Assembly (NCBI GenBank): GCA_020200615.1
Contig: JAIVIH010000137.1
Span: 1 to 5,450 of the forward strand
Direction: 5' to 3'
DNA from: Actinomycetota bacterium
GTDB taxonomy: Bacteria; Actinomycetota; Acidimicrobiia; Acidimicrobiales; AC-14
DNA: 5,450 nucleotides
Positions 1 through 4,931 of this stretch are shown piece after piece. How positions within the stretch are numbered: position 1 is the first letter of the stretch; each line of letters starts with the position of its first letter. Under the pieces are notes generated by a model. The model searched no databases. It was not told where the DNA came from and saw only the letters and a list, made by a program, of their open reading frames with translations. Both the position numbers and the translations under genes were made by a program.

Positions 1-885
1 GCTGCCGATGTTGCCGTCGATCCACTCCACCCGGGCCTCGGTCTCCGCCCGGGCCCGCTTGGTGACCAGGTTGTAGACGTTGGTCGACCAGTTCTGGATG
101 GTGGTGTAGGTGATGTGGGCGCTAGGCTTGGCGATCAGCTCGACCACGGCCGAGTGGAGGGAGTCGGTGCTGTACACAGGGGCCGAGCAGCCCTCGATGT
201 AGTGAACCGTGGAGCCCTCGTCGGCGATGATCAGGGTCCGCTCGAACTGGCCCATGTTCTCGGCGTTGATCCGGAAGTAGGCCTGCAGCGGCATCTCCAC
301 GTCGACGCCCGGCGGCACGTAGATGAAAGACCCTCCCGACCACACGGCCGAGTTGAGGGCGGCGAACTTGTTGTCTCCGGGGGGGATGACGGTGCCGAAG
401 TACTGCTTGAGGATCTCCGGGTGCTCGCGGAGGGCACTGTCCATGTCCATGAACAGGACACCCTGGGCCTCCAGGTCGTCGCGGTTCTTGTGGTAGACGA
501 CCTCGGACTCGTACTGGGCGGTGACGCCGGCCAGGTACTTGCGCTCGGCCTCGGGGATGCCCAGCTTCTCGTAGGTCTGCTTGACCGAGTCGGGCAGCTG
601 GTCCCACGCGTCGACCTGGTGGTCGGTGGGCTTGATGTAGTAGTAGATGTCCTGAAAGTCCAGGTCAGGCATGTTGACCGCGAACCACGGAGCCATGGGC
701 TTCTTGTTGAAGATGCGGAAGGACCGGAGCCGGAACTGGCGCATCCAGTCGGGCTCACCCTTCATCCACGACATCTCCGAGATGATGTCCTCGTTCAGGC
801 CCTTCTTGGGCTTGAAGATGTAGTCCTCGGTGGGGTCGATCCACCCAAGCTGGTAACGCCCCAGATCGAGTTCAGTGGTGGCCAT
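1..885 (-). CDS. sufB: Fe-S cluster assembly scaffold SufB, N-terminal 295 residues (partial)
   Basis: SufB is the scaffold subunit of the SUF (SufBCD) machinery, which builds Fe-S clusters in the cytosol. The frame opens with ATG at 885-883 and stays open to base 1. SufB is usually about 470 residues, so roughly the last 175 lie outside the window. Visible family signatures are an N-terminal region with DYIFKPKKGL (21-30) and MSWMKGEPDWM (38-48), the beta-helix entry GSFIYVPPGV (185-194), PLQAYFRIN (199-207), GQFERTLIIADEGS (212-225) and YIEGCSAP (229-236). A GGAG Shine-Dalgarno lies 11 bases before the ATG (897-900), and no nearby in-frame ATG or GTG competes. Mycobacterial SufB proteins carry an intein, but the part seen here is uninterrupted. 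sufD and sufC would be expected downstream, beyond the left edge. The identification is very secure. Confidence 0.97.
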   Translation of the reverse strand, partial: MATTELDLGRYQLGWIDPTEDYIFKPKKGLNEDIISEMSWMKGEPDWMRQFRLRSFRIFNKKPMAPWFAVNMPDLDFQDIYYYIKPTDHQVDAWDQLPDSVKQTYEKLGIPEAERKYLAGVTAQYESEVVYHKNRDDLEAQGVLFMDMDSALREHPEILKQYFGTVIPPGDNKFAALNSAVWSGGSFIYVPPGVDVEMPLQAYFRINAENMGQFERTLIIADEGSTVHYIEGCSAPVYSTDSLHSAVVELIAKPSAHITYTTIQNWSTNVYNLVTKRARAETEARVEWIDGNIGS

Positions 886-922
886 CAGGGCATCAGCTCC
901 ATCACGCGATCAAGCGTCGAGA

Positions 923-955
923 GGGATTTCTCCTACGTAGATAGTAACAAATCCC
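923..955 (-). promoter_or_regulatory. Candidate sufB promoter with inverted repeat
   Basis: The 89-base gap between the hydrolase stop and sufB holds an inverted repeat with 7-bp arms, GGGATTT (923-929) and AAATCCC (949-955), separated by 19 bases. Inside it on the minus strand is TACTAT (946 to 941), a fair -10 hexamer, followed by the 8-bp palindrome CTACGTAG (933-940) close to the predicted transcription start. No good -35 is visible. suf operons are commonly controlled by Fe-S-sensing repressors such as SufR or Rrf2/IscR-type proteins, so an operator here is reasonable. The bases do not clearly match an operator consensus I know. Confidence 0.4.
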
Positions 956-974
956 CTGGACCCGATCATCCCGG

Positions 975-1709
975 TCACCCGCCCCGACCAGCGGCGGCGG
1001 CCTCGGCCGCCCGCTCCACCAGCTGGCGGAAGAGGCCCTGTTGCTCGGGGGCGTCCTCCAGCAGCTCGGGGTGCCACTGCACGGCCACCACGTGCGGACT
1101 TCCCGGGAGCTCGATGGCCTCGATGGTGTCGTCCTCGGCCCACGCCACCGGGCGGGTGCCGGGGGCGGCCTCGAACACGGCCTGGTGGTGGAGGGAGTTC
1201 ACGTGCACCTCGGTGCACCCGAGAGCCTCGGCCAGGTGGCTGTCGGGCTCCACCTTGACCACGTGGACGCCCTCGTGCCAGTGGTCGATGCGGTCGTGGT
1301 TCTGGCCCGTGACCGCGGGGACGTGCTGGACCAGCGACCCCCCGAGGACGACGTTGAGCACCTGCATCCCCCGGCACGTGGCCAGCACGGGCACGTTGGT
1401 GGCCATGGCTGCCTCGAGCAGCCGGAAGTCGAAGGCGTCGCGCAGGGGGTCGACGCTGCGGGTCTCGGCCACGGGCTTGGCGTGGTAGCGGGACGGCTGG
1501 ACGTCTCCCCCGCCGGTGACCAGGAGGCCGTGGACGGCGGCCAGGGCCTCGGGGGCGTCGTCGGGCTCGATGATGGGCAGGATGACGGGCACCCCGCCGG
1601 CCCGGACCACGCTCTCGACGTAGTGCCGGGAGCTGGTGTGGAGCAGGGTCGGCCCCGTGGCCGTCTGCACGACCCGGGGGAAGGCGGAGATGCCGATGAC
1701 CGGGCGCAT
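975..1709 (-). CDS. Class I glutamine amidotransferase-like hydrolase (PuuD / peptidase C26 family)
   Basis: This 244-residue protein has the full fold of the peptidase C26 group, which includes gamma-glutamyl-gamma-aminobutyrate hydrolase PuuD. These cytosolic enzymes cleave gamma-glutamyl amide bonds. It starts MRPVIGISAF, has the GGGDV loop (66-70) and the nucleophile elbow ATCRGMQVLNV (110-120) with Cys112, the family block VNSLHHQAV (170-178), and QWHPE (211-215) supplying His213 and Glu215. The catalytic triad is therefore complete and the length is normal. ATG 1709-1707 was chosen over an upstream frame extension because GGAGG (1715-1719) lies 5 bases before it and homology starts there. 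It follows the half-dehydrogenase gene by 31 bases on the same strand, so co-transcription is likely. The substrate cannot be told: no putrescine or polyamine genes are adjacent. Confidence 0.9.
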   Translation of the reverse strand: MRPVIGISAFPRVVQTATGPTLLHTSSRHYVESVVRAGGVPVILPIIEPDDAPEALAAVHGLLVTGGGDVQPSRYHAKPVAETRSVDPLRDAFDFRLLEAAMATNVPVLATCRGMQVLNVVLGGSLVQHVPAVTGQNHDRIDHWHEGVHVVKVEPDSHLAEALGCTEVHVNSLHHQAVFEAAPGTRPVAWAEDDTIEAIELPGSPHVVAVQWHPELLEDAPEQQGLFRQLVERAAEAAAAGRGG

Positions 1710-1740
1710 GATGCCCTCCAGGCTACGGCCCTCGGCCTGG

Positions 1741-2022
1741 CTACCTGAAGAGCTCTGCGAGCAGCTCGACGAGGGCGTCGAGGTCGCCCGGCTCCTCGCC
1801 GGTGAGGGTGAAGACGGCGGCCCGGGCGCCGGGGATGGCCTGCAGTTCGGCGGCCAGGCGTCCGGCGGCGGGTTCGTCGCCGCCGGCCACGAGGACCACG
1901 CTGGCCCCCTCGGCCGCCAGCCGCCGGGCGACGGCCTCGGCTGTCGTGGTGGCGCCCGCGCCGCCCGCGCCTGCGCCCAGGGGTACCACCGCCACCTTCC
2001 CCGCCAGCGCATCTGCGGTCAC
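1741..2022 (-). CDS. Small protein resembling the N-terminal half of a short-chain dehydrogenase
   Basis: This is a 93-residue frame starting with GTG (2022-2020) and ending with TAG. The sequence reads like the first Rossmann half of an SDR: AGKVAVV (7-13), a glycine-rich GAGAGGAGAT loop (16-25), a helix RRLAAEGASVVLV (33-45), then LAAEL and a DLDALVE-type segment near the C-terminus. It stops where an SDR would continue into the NNAG strand, and the 31 bases before the next gene do not supply it. The usual TGxxxGxG is altered, because the Thr position reads Pro-Leu. The glycine loop followed by TTT also faintly recalls ParA-type P-loops, but the P-loop lysine is absent. An upstream in-frame TGA (2059-2061) limits the start. 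No Shine-Dalgarno is seen; TATCCT lies 6 bases upstream. Function is unknown: a remnant, a stable half-domain, or a conserved small protein. Confidence 0.6.
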   Translation of the reverse strand: MTADALAGKVAVVPLGAGAGGAGATTTAEAVARRLAAEGASVVLVAGGDEPAAGRLAAELQAIPGARAAVFTLTGEEPGDLDALVELLAELFR

Positions 2023-2028
2023 GGGAGG

Positions 2029-2034
2029 AGGATA
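2029..2034 (-). promoter_or_regulatory. Candidate -10 hexamer for the half-dehydrogenase gene (leaderless type)
   Basis: On the minus strand TATCCT is followed by 6 bases and then the GTG start at 2022. The bases just before the start are pyrimidine-rich, so a Shine-Dalgarno is excluded there. This spacing would place the transcription start on or next to the start codon. No -35 match is evident. TANNNT hexamers arise easily by chance, hence the low confidence. Confidence 0.35.
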
Positions 2035-2069
2035 TCGGCGCCGGGAATGTCGACCTGCTCAGTCGGGTT

Positions 2070-2075
2070 TACAAT
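2070..2075 (+). promoter_or_regulatory. Candidate -10 hexamer for the DUF4395 gene (leaderless type)
   Basis: TACAAT matches the TATAAT consensus at 5 of 6 positions and lies 7 bases before the ATG at 2083. The transcription start would then fall on the A of the ATG, giving a leaderless mRNA, which is common in actinobacteria. There is no Shine-Dalgarno in this 7-base gap or just above it. The -35 region is not recognisable. It is back to back with the minus-strand hexamer at 2029-2034 in the same 60-base divergent gap. Confidence 0.5.
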
Positions 2076-2082
2076 CGGTGCG

Positions 2083-2526
2083 ATGGCCCCGAACCCGACC
2101 CCCCACCCGATCGACCCCCGAGGGCCCCGCTTCAACCAGGCCGTCCTCGCCGCCGGCCTCATCGCCGCCTTCCTCGTCGACTGGCGTCCGGCCGTCCCCT
2201 TCTTCGCCGCCGTCCTCCTGTTGGGCGCCGCCTTCGGCCCCCGCTACGGGCCCTTCCTCCGGCTCTACGCCGACGTCATCCGGCCCCGGCTGACCCCGCC
2301 CTCCGCGCTCGAGGACCCCCGACCGCCGCGCTTCGCCGCTGCGGTCGGGGTGGCCTTCCTGACTGCGGCCTCGCTGGCTTTCCTGGCCGGCGCACCCAGC
2401 CTGGCGTGGGGCCTGGCCCTGGTGGTCGCCGCGCTGGCCGGTCTGAGCGCCGCCACCGGCCTGTGCGTGGGCTGCGAGATCTGGCTGATGCTGGCCCGCC
2501 GGCGCGGCATCCAGACGGCGGCCTGA
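2083..2526 (+). CDS. DUF4395 family integral membrane protein with a membrane CxxC
   Basis: This 147-residue protein has the features of the DUF4395 family. An N-terminal DPRGPRFNQAV block (11-21) leads into hydrophobic segments at about 20-34 and 37-51. A loop with FGPRYGPFLRLYADVIRPRL (51-70) and a proline-rich stretch follow, then two more hydrophobic segments at about 84-104 and 106-136. The last one contains Cys128-Val-Gly-Cys131 and is closed by ARRRG, which by the positive-inside rule puts the C-terminus in the cytosol. No biochemical role is established for the family as far as I know. Members often sit beside thioredoxin or sulfur-transfer genes, and here a thioredoxin-like gene begins 2 bases after the stop. 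A thiol relay between the two is an inference. ATG 2083 was preferred because homology begins there and a TACAAT hexamer lies 7 bases upstream. Confidence 0.85.
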   Translation: MAPNPTPHPIDPRGPRFNQAVLAAGLIAAFLVDWRPAVPFFAAVLLLGAAFGPRYGPFLRLYADVIRPRLTPPSALEDPRPPRFAAAVGVAFLTAASLAFLAGAPSLAWGLALVVAALAGLSAATGLCVGCEIWLMLARRRGIQTAA

Positions 2527-2528
2527 GC

Positions 2529-3101
2529 GTGGTCCCGCGCCTGGCCGTCGTCGTGGGCCTGCTGACACTGTTCGCCGTCGCTCGGGCCCTTTACGGCCGC
2601 AGGCAGGTCCGGCTGCAGCGTGGCCCCGAGTCGCATCCTGCCGTCCCGGCTTCGCTTCGGGCGGGAGCGGCCCGCACGTGGGTCGTGTTCACCACCCCGT
2701 GGTGCGCGGCCTGCGGGCCGGTGGAGGAACAGCTGAGGACCTCGGATCCCGAGGCCCGGGTGGTACGGGTCGACGCCACGCAAGAGCCGGCCCTGGCCGG
2801 AGCGTTCTCGGTGCAGAGCGCCCCGACGGCCCTGCTGGCCGACGGCGAGGGGCGGGTCCAGGCCCGTCTGGTGGGGGTGGAGGCGGTCGACCGCTACCTC
2901 CTGGCCGCCGGCCCTCAGAGCACGTCCTCGGCCACCGCCGGGGGTGGGGCGGGCCCGAGAAGAGGGCGGAACCCGGGGGGGATGTGGTCCCGGGTGGGGT
3001 TCTTCTGGTCCCGGGTCGAGAGGACGGGGTCGGTGACGCCCCAGTCGGCCGCGATCGTGGGGTCGTCCCACGCCACGCCCAGCTCGTCGTCCGGGCTGTA
3101 G
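2529..3101 (+). CDS. Membrane-anchored thioredoxin-like protein, with an antisense-derived tail
   Basis: The frame starts with GTG two bases after the DUF4395 stop (TGA-GC-GTG), which suggests reinitiation or translational coupling. No Shine-Dalgarno is seen. Residues 3-21 form one hydrophobic segment followed by six arginines within residues 19-31, consistent with a signal anchor and a cytosolic thioredoxin domain. That domain spans about 48-128, with TPWCAACGP (56-64) giving the redox pair Cys59/Cys62, and SAPT (97-100) carrying the cis-proline Pro99. The domain is complete at about residue 128, yet the frame continues to a TAG at 3099-3101, adding some 62 residues rich in Gly, Ser and Arg. 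This tail lies antisense to the 3' end of the convergent RmlC-like gene and has no recognisable domain. The core is secure; the tail is doubtful, either genuine read-on or due to a lost stop codon. Confidence 0.8.
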   Translation: MVPRLAVVVGLLTLFAVARALYGRRQVRLQRGPESHPAVPASLRAGAARTWVVFTTPWCAACGPVEEQLRTSDPEARVVRVDATQEPALAGAFSVQSAPTALLADGEGRVQARLVGVEAVDRYLLAAGPQSTSSATAGGGAGPRRGRNPGGMWSRVGFFWSRVERTGSVTPQSAAIVGSSHATPSSSSGL

Positions 3102-3505
3102 TAATGGTCGACCAGGTAGGTGATGGTCAGGTCGGTGAGGGCGGCGAAGCCGTGGGCCACGCCCGGGGGGATGTAGACGCCGACGTCGGCCGCGCCCCCC
3201 ATGTCGAAGCAGACGGTCACTCCGTCGGTGGGCGAGCCCTCGCGGAGATCGTGGAGCACGACCCGGGCCGTGCCGCTGGTGGCGAACCAGTAGTCCGCCT
3301 GCTCGAGGTGGTAGTGGAGGCCGACGACGCTGCCCGCTACCTTCTCCGACCGGTTGGCCTGCACCATCTCCCGGCCGTCGGGGAACCACGAGCGCCGGTA
3401 GGTCTCCGCGAAGCGCCCCCGGTCGTCCTCGTGGGTGAGGGGATATATGACGACCACGCCGGCGATGGCGTCGGACGGCACGATGTCAGGGCTCGAAGCG
3501 GCCAT
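2915..3505 (-). CDS. RmlC-family cupin (dTDP-4-dehydrorhamnose 3,5-epimerase-like)
   Basis: This 196-residue protein is close to the usual length of RmlC, which epimerises dTDP-4-keto-6-deoxyglucose at C3 and C5 in the cytosol. It shows DDRGRFAETYR (27-37), QANRSE (49-54), GLHYH (62-66), DLREGSP (86-92), the cupin block IPPGVAHGF (112-120), YYSPDDELGVAWDDP (135-149) and LSTRDQ (162-167). His64 and Asp166 match the catalytic dyad and Tyr136 the catalytic tyrosine. The Arg before GLHY in typical RmlC is Val61, and the Lys of the typical GKLVRV segment aligns with Asp71, so substrate or reaction may differ. ATG 3505 has GAGG (3511-3514) 5 bases upstream and overlaps the flavin reductase stop by 20 bases, implying coupling. 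No rmlA, B or D is nearby. Family membership is secure; exact activity is not. Confidence 0.87.
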   Translation of the reverse strand: MAASSPDIVPSDAIAGVVVIYPLTHEDDRGRFAETYRRSWFPDGREMVQANRSEKVAGSVVGLHYHLEQADYWFATSGTARVVLHDLREGSPTDGVTVCFDMGGAADVGVYIPPGVAHGFAALTDLTITYLVDHYYSPDDELGVAWDDPTIAADWGVTDPVLSTRDQKNPTRDHIPPGFRPLLGPAPPPAVAEDVL

Positions 3506-4100
3506 ATCCCCCTCGGTAGAAGATCAGCGGGCCGCCCTCGGTGCTCAGTTCGAGCTCCTGGACCCGCCCCACGACCAAGACGTGGTCGCCCCCGTCATAC
3601 TCCGCTTCCAGCGAGCAGTCGACCCAGGCCAGGACGCCGGCCAGGATCGGCGCTCCTGAAGGGGCCGGGCGCCAGCCGATTCCCTGGAACTTGTCCGGTC
3701 CCCGGGTGGCGAAGACCCGGCTCACGTCCTCCTGGTTCTCAGCCAGGACGTTGACGCAGAACCGGCCCGCCTCCCGGATGCGTGGCCACGTGCCCGAGCT
3801 GCGGGCCACGCAGAAGGCCACCAGCGGAGGGTCGAGTGAGACGGAGGTGAAGGAGTTGACCGACAGCCCCACTGGCGTGCCTCCGTCGAGGGCCGTCACC
3901 ACCGTCACGCCGGTGGCGAAGTGGCCGAGGATCTGCCGGAACCGGGCCTGGTTGATGGAGGCAGCGTCCGTGCCCTCGGGGCCGCCACCCCGCTCAGAGG
4001 GCCGCTCGGGGCCGCCACCCCGCTCAGAGGGCCGCTCGGGCCCGCCACCCCGCTCAGAGGGCCGCTCGGGCCCTGGCGGGTCCTCGGCCGTGCCGCTCAC
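3486..4100 (-). CDS. Flavin reductase domain protein (HpaC/RutF-like) with a tandem-repeat N-terminus
   Basis: Residues 48-204 form a flavin reductase-like domain, an FMN-binding split barrel that supplies reduced flavin to two-component monooxygenases or acts as a free NAD(P)H:flavin reductase. Signatures are FRQILGHFATGVTVVTA (54-70), VGLSVNSFTSVSLDPP (77-92), TWPRIREAGRFCVNVLAENQ (104-123), GDHVLVVGRV (171-180) and FYRGGYGRF (194-202). The first 47 residues precede the domain and consist mainly of three PERPSERGGG units (11-40), probably disordered. The start is GTG 4100-4098. No start codon lies between the repeats and the domain, so the repeats appear to be translated. No Shine-Dalgarno is visible; TAGCGT (4114 to 4109) lies 8 bases upstream. 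It is 51 bases behind the methyltransferase and overlaps the RmlC-like gene by 20 bases. No partner oxygenase is visible in the window. Confidence 0.9.
   Translation of the reverse strand: MSGTAEDPPGPERPSERGGGPERPSERGGGPERPSERGGGPEGTDAASINQARFRQILGHFATGVTVVTALDGGTPVGLSVNSFTSVSLDPPLVAFCVARSSGTWPRIREAGRFCVNVLAENQEDVSRVFATRGPDKFQGIGWRPAPSGAPILAGVLAWVDCSLEAEYDGGDHVLVVGRVQELELSTEGGPLIFYRGGYGRFEP
3981..4070 (-). repeat. Tandem repeat, 3 x 30 bp, inside the flavin reductase gene
   Basis: There are three direct head-to-tail units at 3981-4010, 4011-4040 and 4041-4070. The first two are identical, and the third differs only at its first base (C for G at 4041), a silent change at a glycine codon. A 6-base fragment of the unit end (3975-3980) borders the array. 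Each unit encodes PERPSERGGG on the minus strand, so gain or loss of units keeps the frame. Near identity at DNA level points to recent duplication by slippage or unequal exchange. Confidence 0.95.
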
Positions 4101-4151
4101 GACCGCTGACGCTACTGCCGGGCCGTTGGCGGGACGCCCCGCGATCCGTAC

Positions 4152-4892
4152 CTAGCGAGCCCGGCACCACCACACGTCGGTGTGGTACGGGACCGGGAAG
4201 CGGGGCGGCATCCCGTCGAACAGCCGGCCCACCCGCTCGAGCACGTCTGTCCGCTCGGGCTCCGGCAGCACCGAGATCCAGCTGATCGAGCGGATCCGGT
4301 CGACCATGGTGGCGGCATCGACCTCGTGCTCGAAGGGGTACTGCCTGCTCTCCAGGGCCGAGAACCGGTCTGTCCCGGCGAAGGCCTCCTTCCACGCCCC
4401 CGTCCGGTAGCGGGGCACCTTCCCGGCCTGGGCGTGAGGCTCGGTGATCTCGGCCAGGCGCTCGACCCAGTCGACGCTCCGGTCCCGGACGTTCCAGAGC
4501 ATGGCCAGGAGTGCACCGGGCCGCAGGACCCGGGCGATCTCGGGGAGGGCCCGCTCGCCGTCGAACCAGTGGAAGGCCTGGCCCACGACCACGGCGTCGG
4601 CCGAGCGATCGGGCAGGGGGATGGCCTCGGCCGTTCCTTCGAGGATCTCGAGCCCGGGGAGGGCCCGATCCAGCTCGGCGCGCATTCCCGCCAGCGGCTC
4701 CACGGCCACAATCCGGGCTCCGGTGGGGACGAGCAGGCGGGTAAGCTTGCCCGTGCCCGCGGCCACGTCGACGACCGACATCCCGGGTCCGATCCCCAAG
4801 TCAGCGACCGCCGCCGGCGGATAGCCGGGGCGGGCCCGCTCGTAGGCGGGGGCGGTGGTGTCGAAGCCGAGGGCGGCGCGATGGAGCGCCAT
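4152..4892 (-). CDS. Class I SAM-dependent methyltransferase
   Basis: This 246-residue cytosolic enzyme has a Methyltransf_11-type Rossmann fold. FDTTAPAYERARPGYPP (10-26) is the family's N-terminal motif. Motif I is VVDVAAGTGKLT (40-51), which binds S-adenosylmethionine. Glu65 in AVEP is the acidic residue that normally contacts the ribose. GTAEAIPLPD (86-95) and GQAFHWFD (104-111) correspond to motifs II/III, and LRPGALLAMLWN (123-134) to the following strand. The C-terminal 100 residues form a variable substrate region ending YHTDVWWCRAR. The substrate is unknown. The sequence is closest in style to UbiE-like and trans-aconitate-methyltransferase-like enzymes of the small-molecule group. 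ATG 4892 has no Shine-Dalgarno but has TACGCT 7 bases upstream. The gene is 39 bases from the upstream DUF5658-like gene and 51 bases from the downstream flavin reductase, which lies in the same reading frame. Confidence 0.9.
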   Translation of the reverse strand: MALHRAALGFDTTAPAYERARPGYPPAAVADLGIGPGMSVVDVAAGTGKLTRLLVPTGARIVAVEPLAGMRAELDRALPGLEILEGTAEAIPLPDRSADAVVVGQAFHWFDGERALPEIARVLRPGALLAMLWNVRDRSVDWVERLAEITEPHAQAGKVPRYRTGAWKEAFAGTDRFSALESRQYPFEHEVDAATMVDRIRSISWISVLPEPERTDVLERVGRLFDGMPPRFPVPYHTDVWWCRAR

Positions 4893-4899
4893 TGCGCAC

Positions 4900-4905
4900 A
4901 GCGTA
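4900..4905 (-). promoter_or_regulatory. Candidate -10 hexamer for the methyltransferase (leaderless type)
   Basis: On the minus strand TACGCT is followed by exactly 7 bases and the ATG at 4892, the same spacing as at the DUF4395 gene. No Shine-Dalgarno occurs before this ATG. This suggests the methyltransferase cluster may have its own promoter in the 39-base gap after the DUF5658-like gene. No -35 match is seen. Confidence 0.38.
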
Positions 4906-4931
4906 GAAGGCGGCGAGGGCCGCCCGGAGCC

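Noticed and set aside
115..1488. Long plus-strand open frame of 457 codons
   Set aside because: It lies antisense to sufB and the C26 hydrolase, both supported by clear family motifs. Its translation is low in complexity and rich in Asp, Gly, Val and Arg, typical of an opposite-strand shadow in GC-rich DNA.
1741..2022. ParA/MinD-like ATPase fragment
   Set aside because: The glycine loop followed by TTT is suggestive, but the essential lysine is missing and the remaining helix and strand pattern fits an SDR N-terminus better.
2975..2981. Run of seven G as evidence of a frameshift in the RmlC-like gene
   Set aside because: The RmlC-like frame reads sensibly through it (HIPPGFRP) and is of normal length, so no frameshift is needed.
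2265..3389. Long minus-strand open frame of 374 codons across the DUF4395, thioredoxin and RmlC-like region
   Set aside because: It has arginine- and proline-rich shadow composition, no recognisable domain, and conflicts with three genes that do have domains.
2678..3754. Plus-strand open frame of 358 codons
   Set aside because: It is out of frame with the thioredoxin and antisense to the RmlC-like and reductase genes, and its composition is typical of a shadow frame.
3975..4070. Short CRISPR-like array
   Set aside because: The 30-bp units are directly adjacent with no spacers and lie inside a coding frame, so this is a minisatellite.
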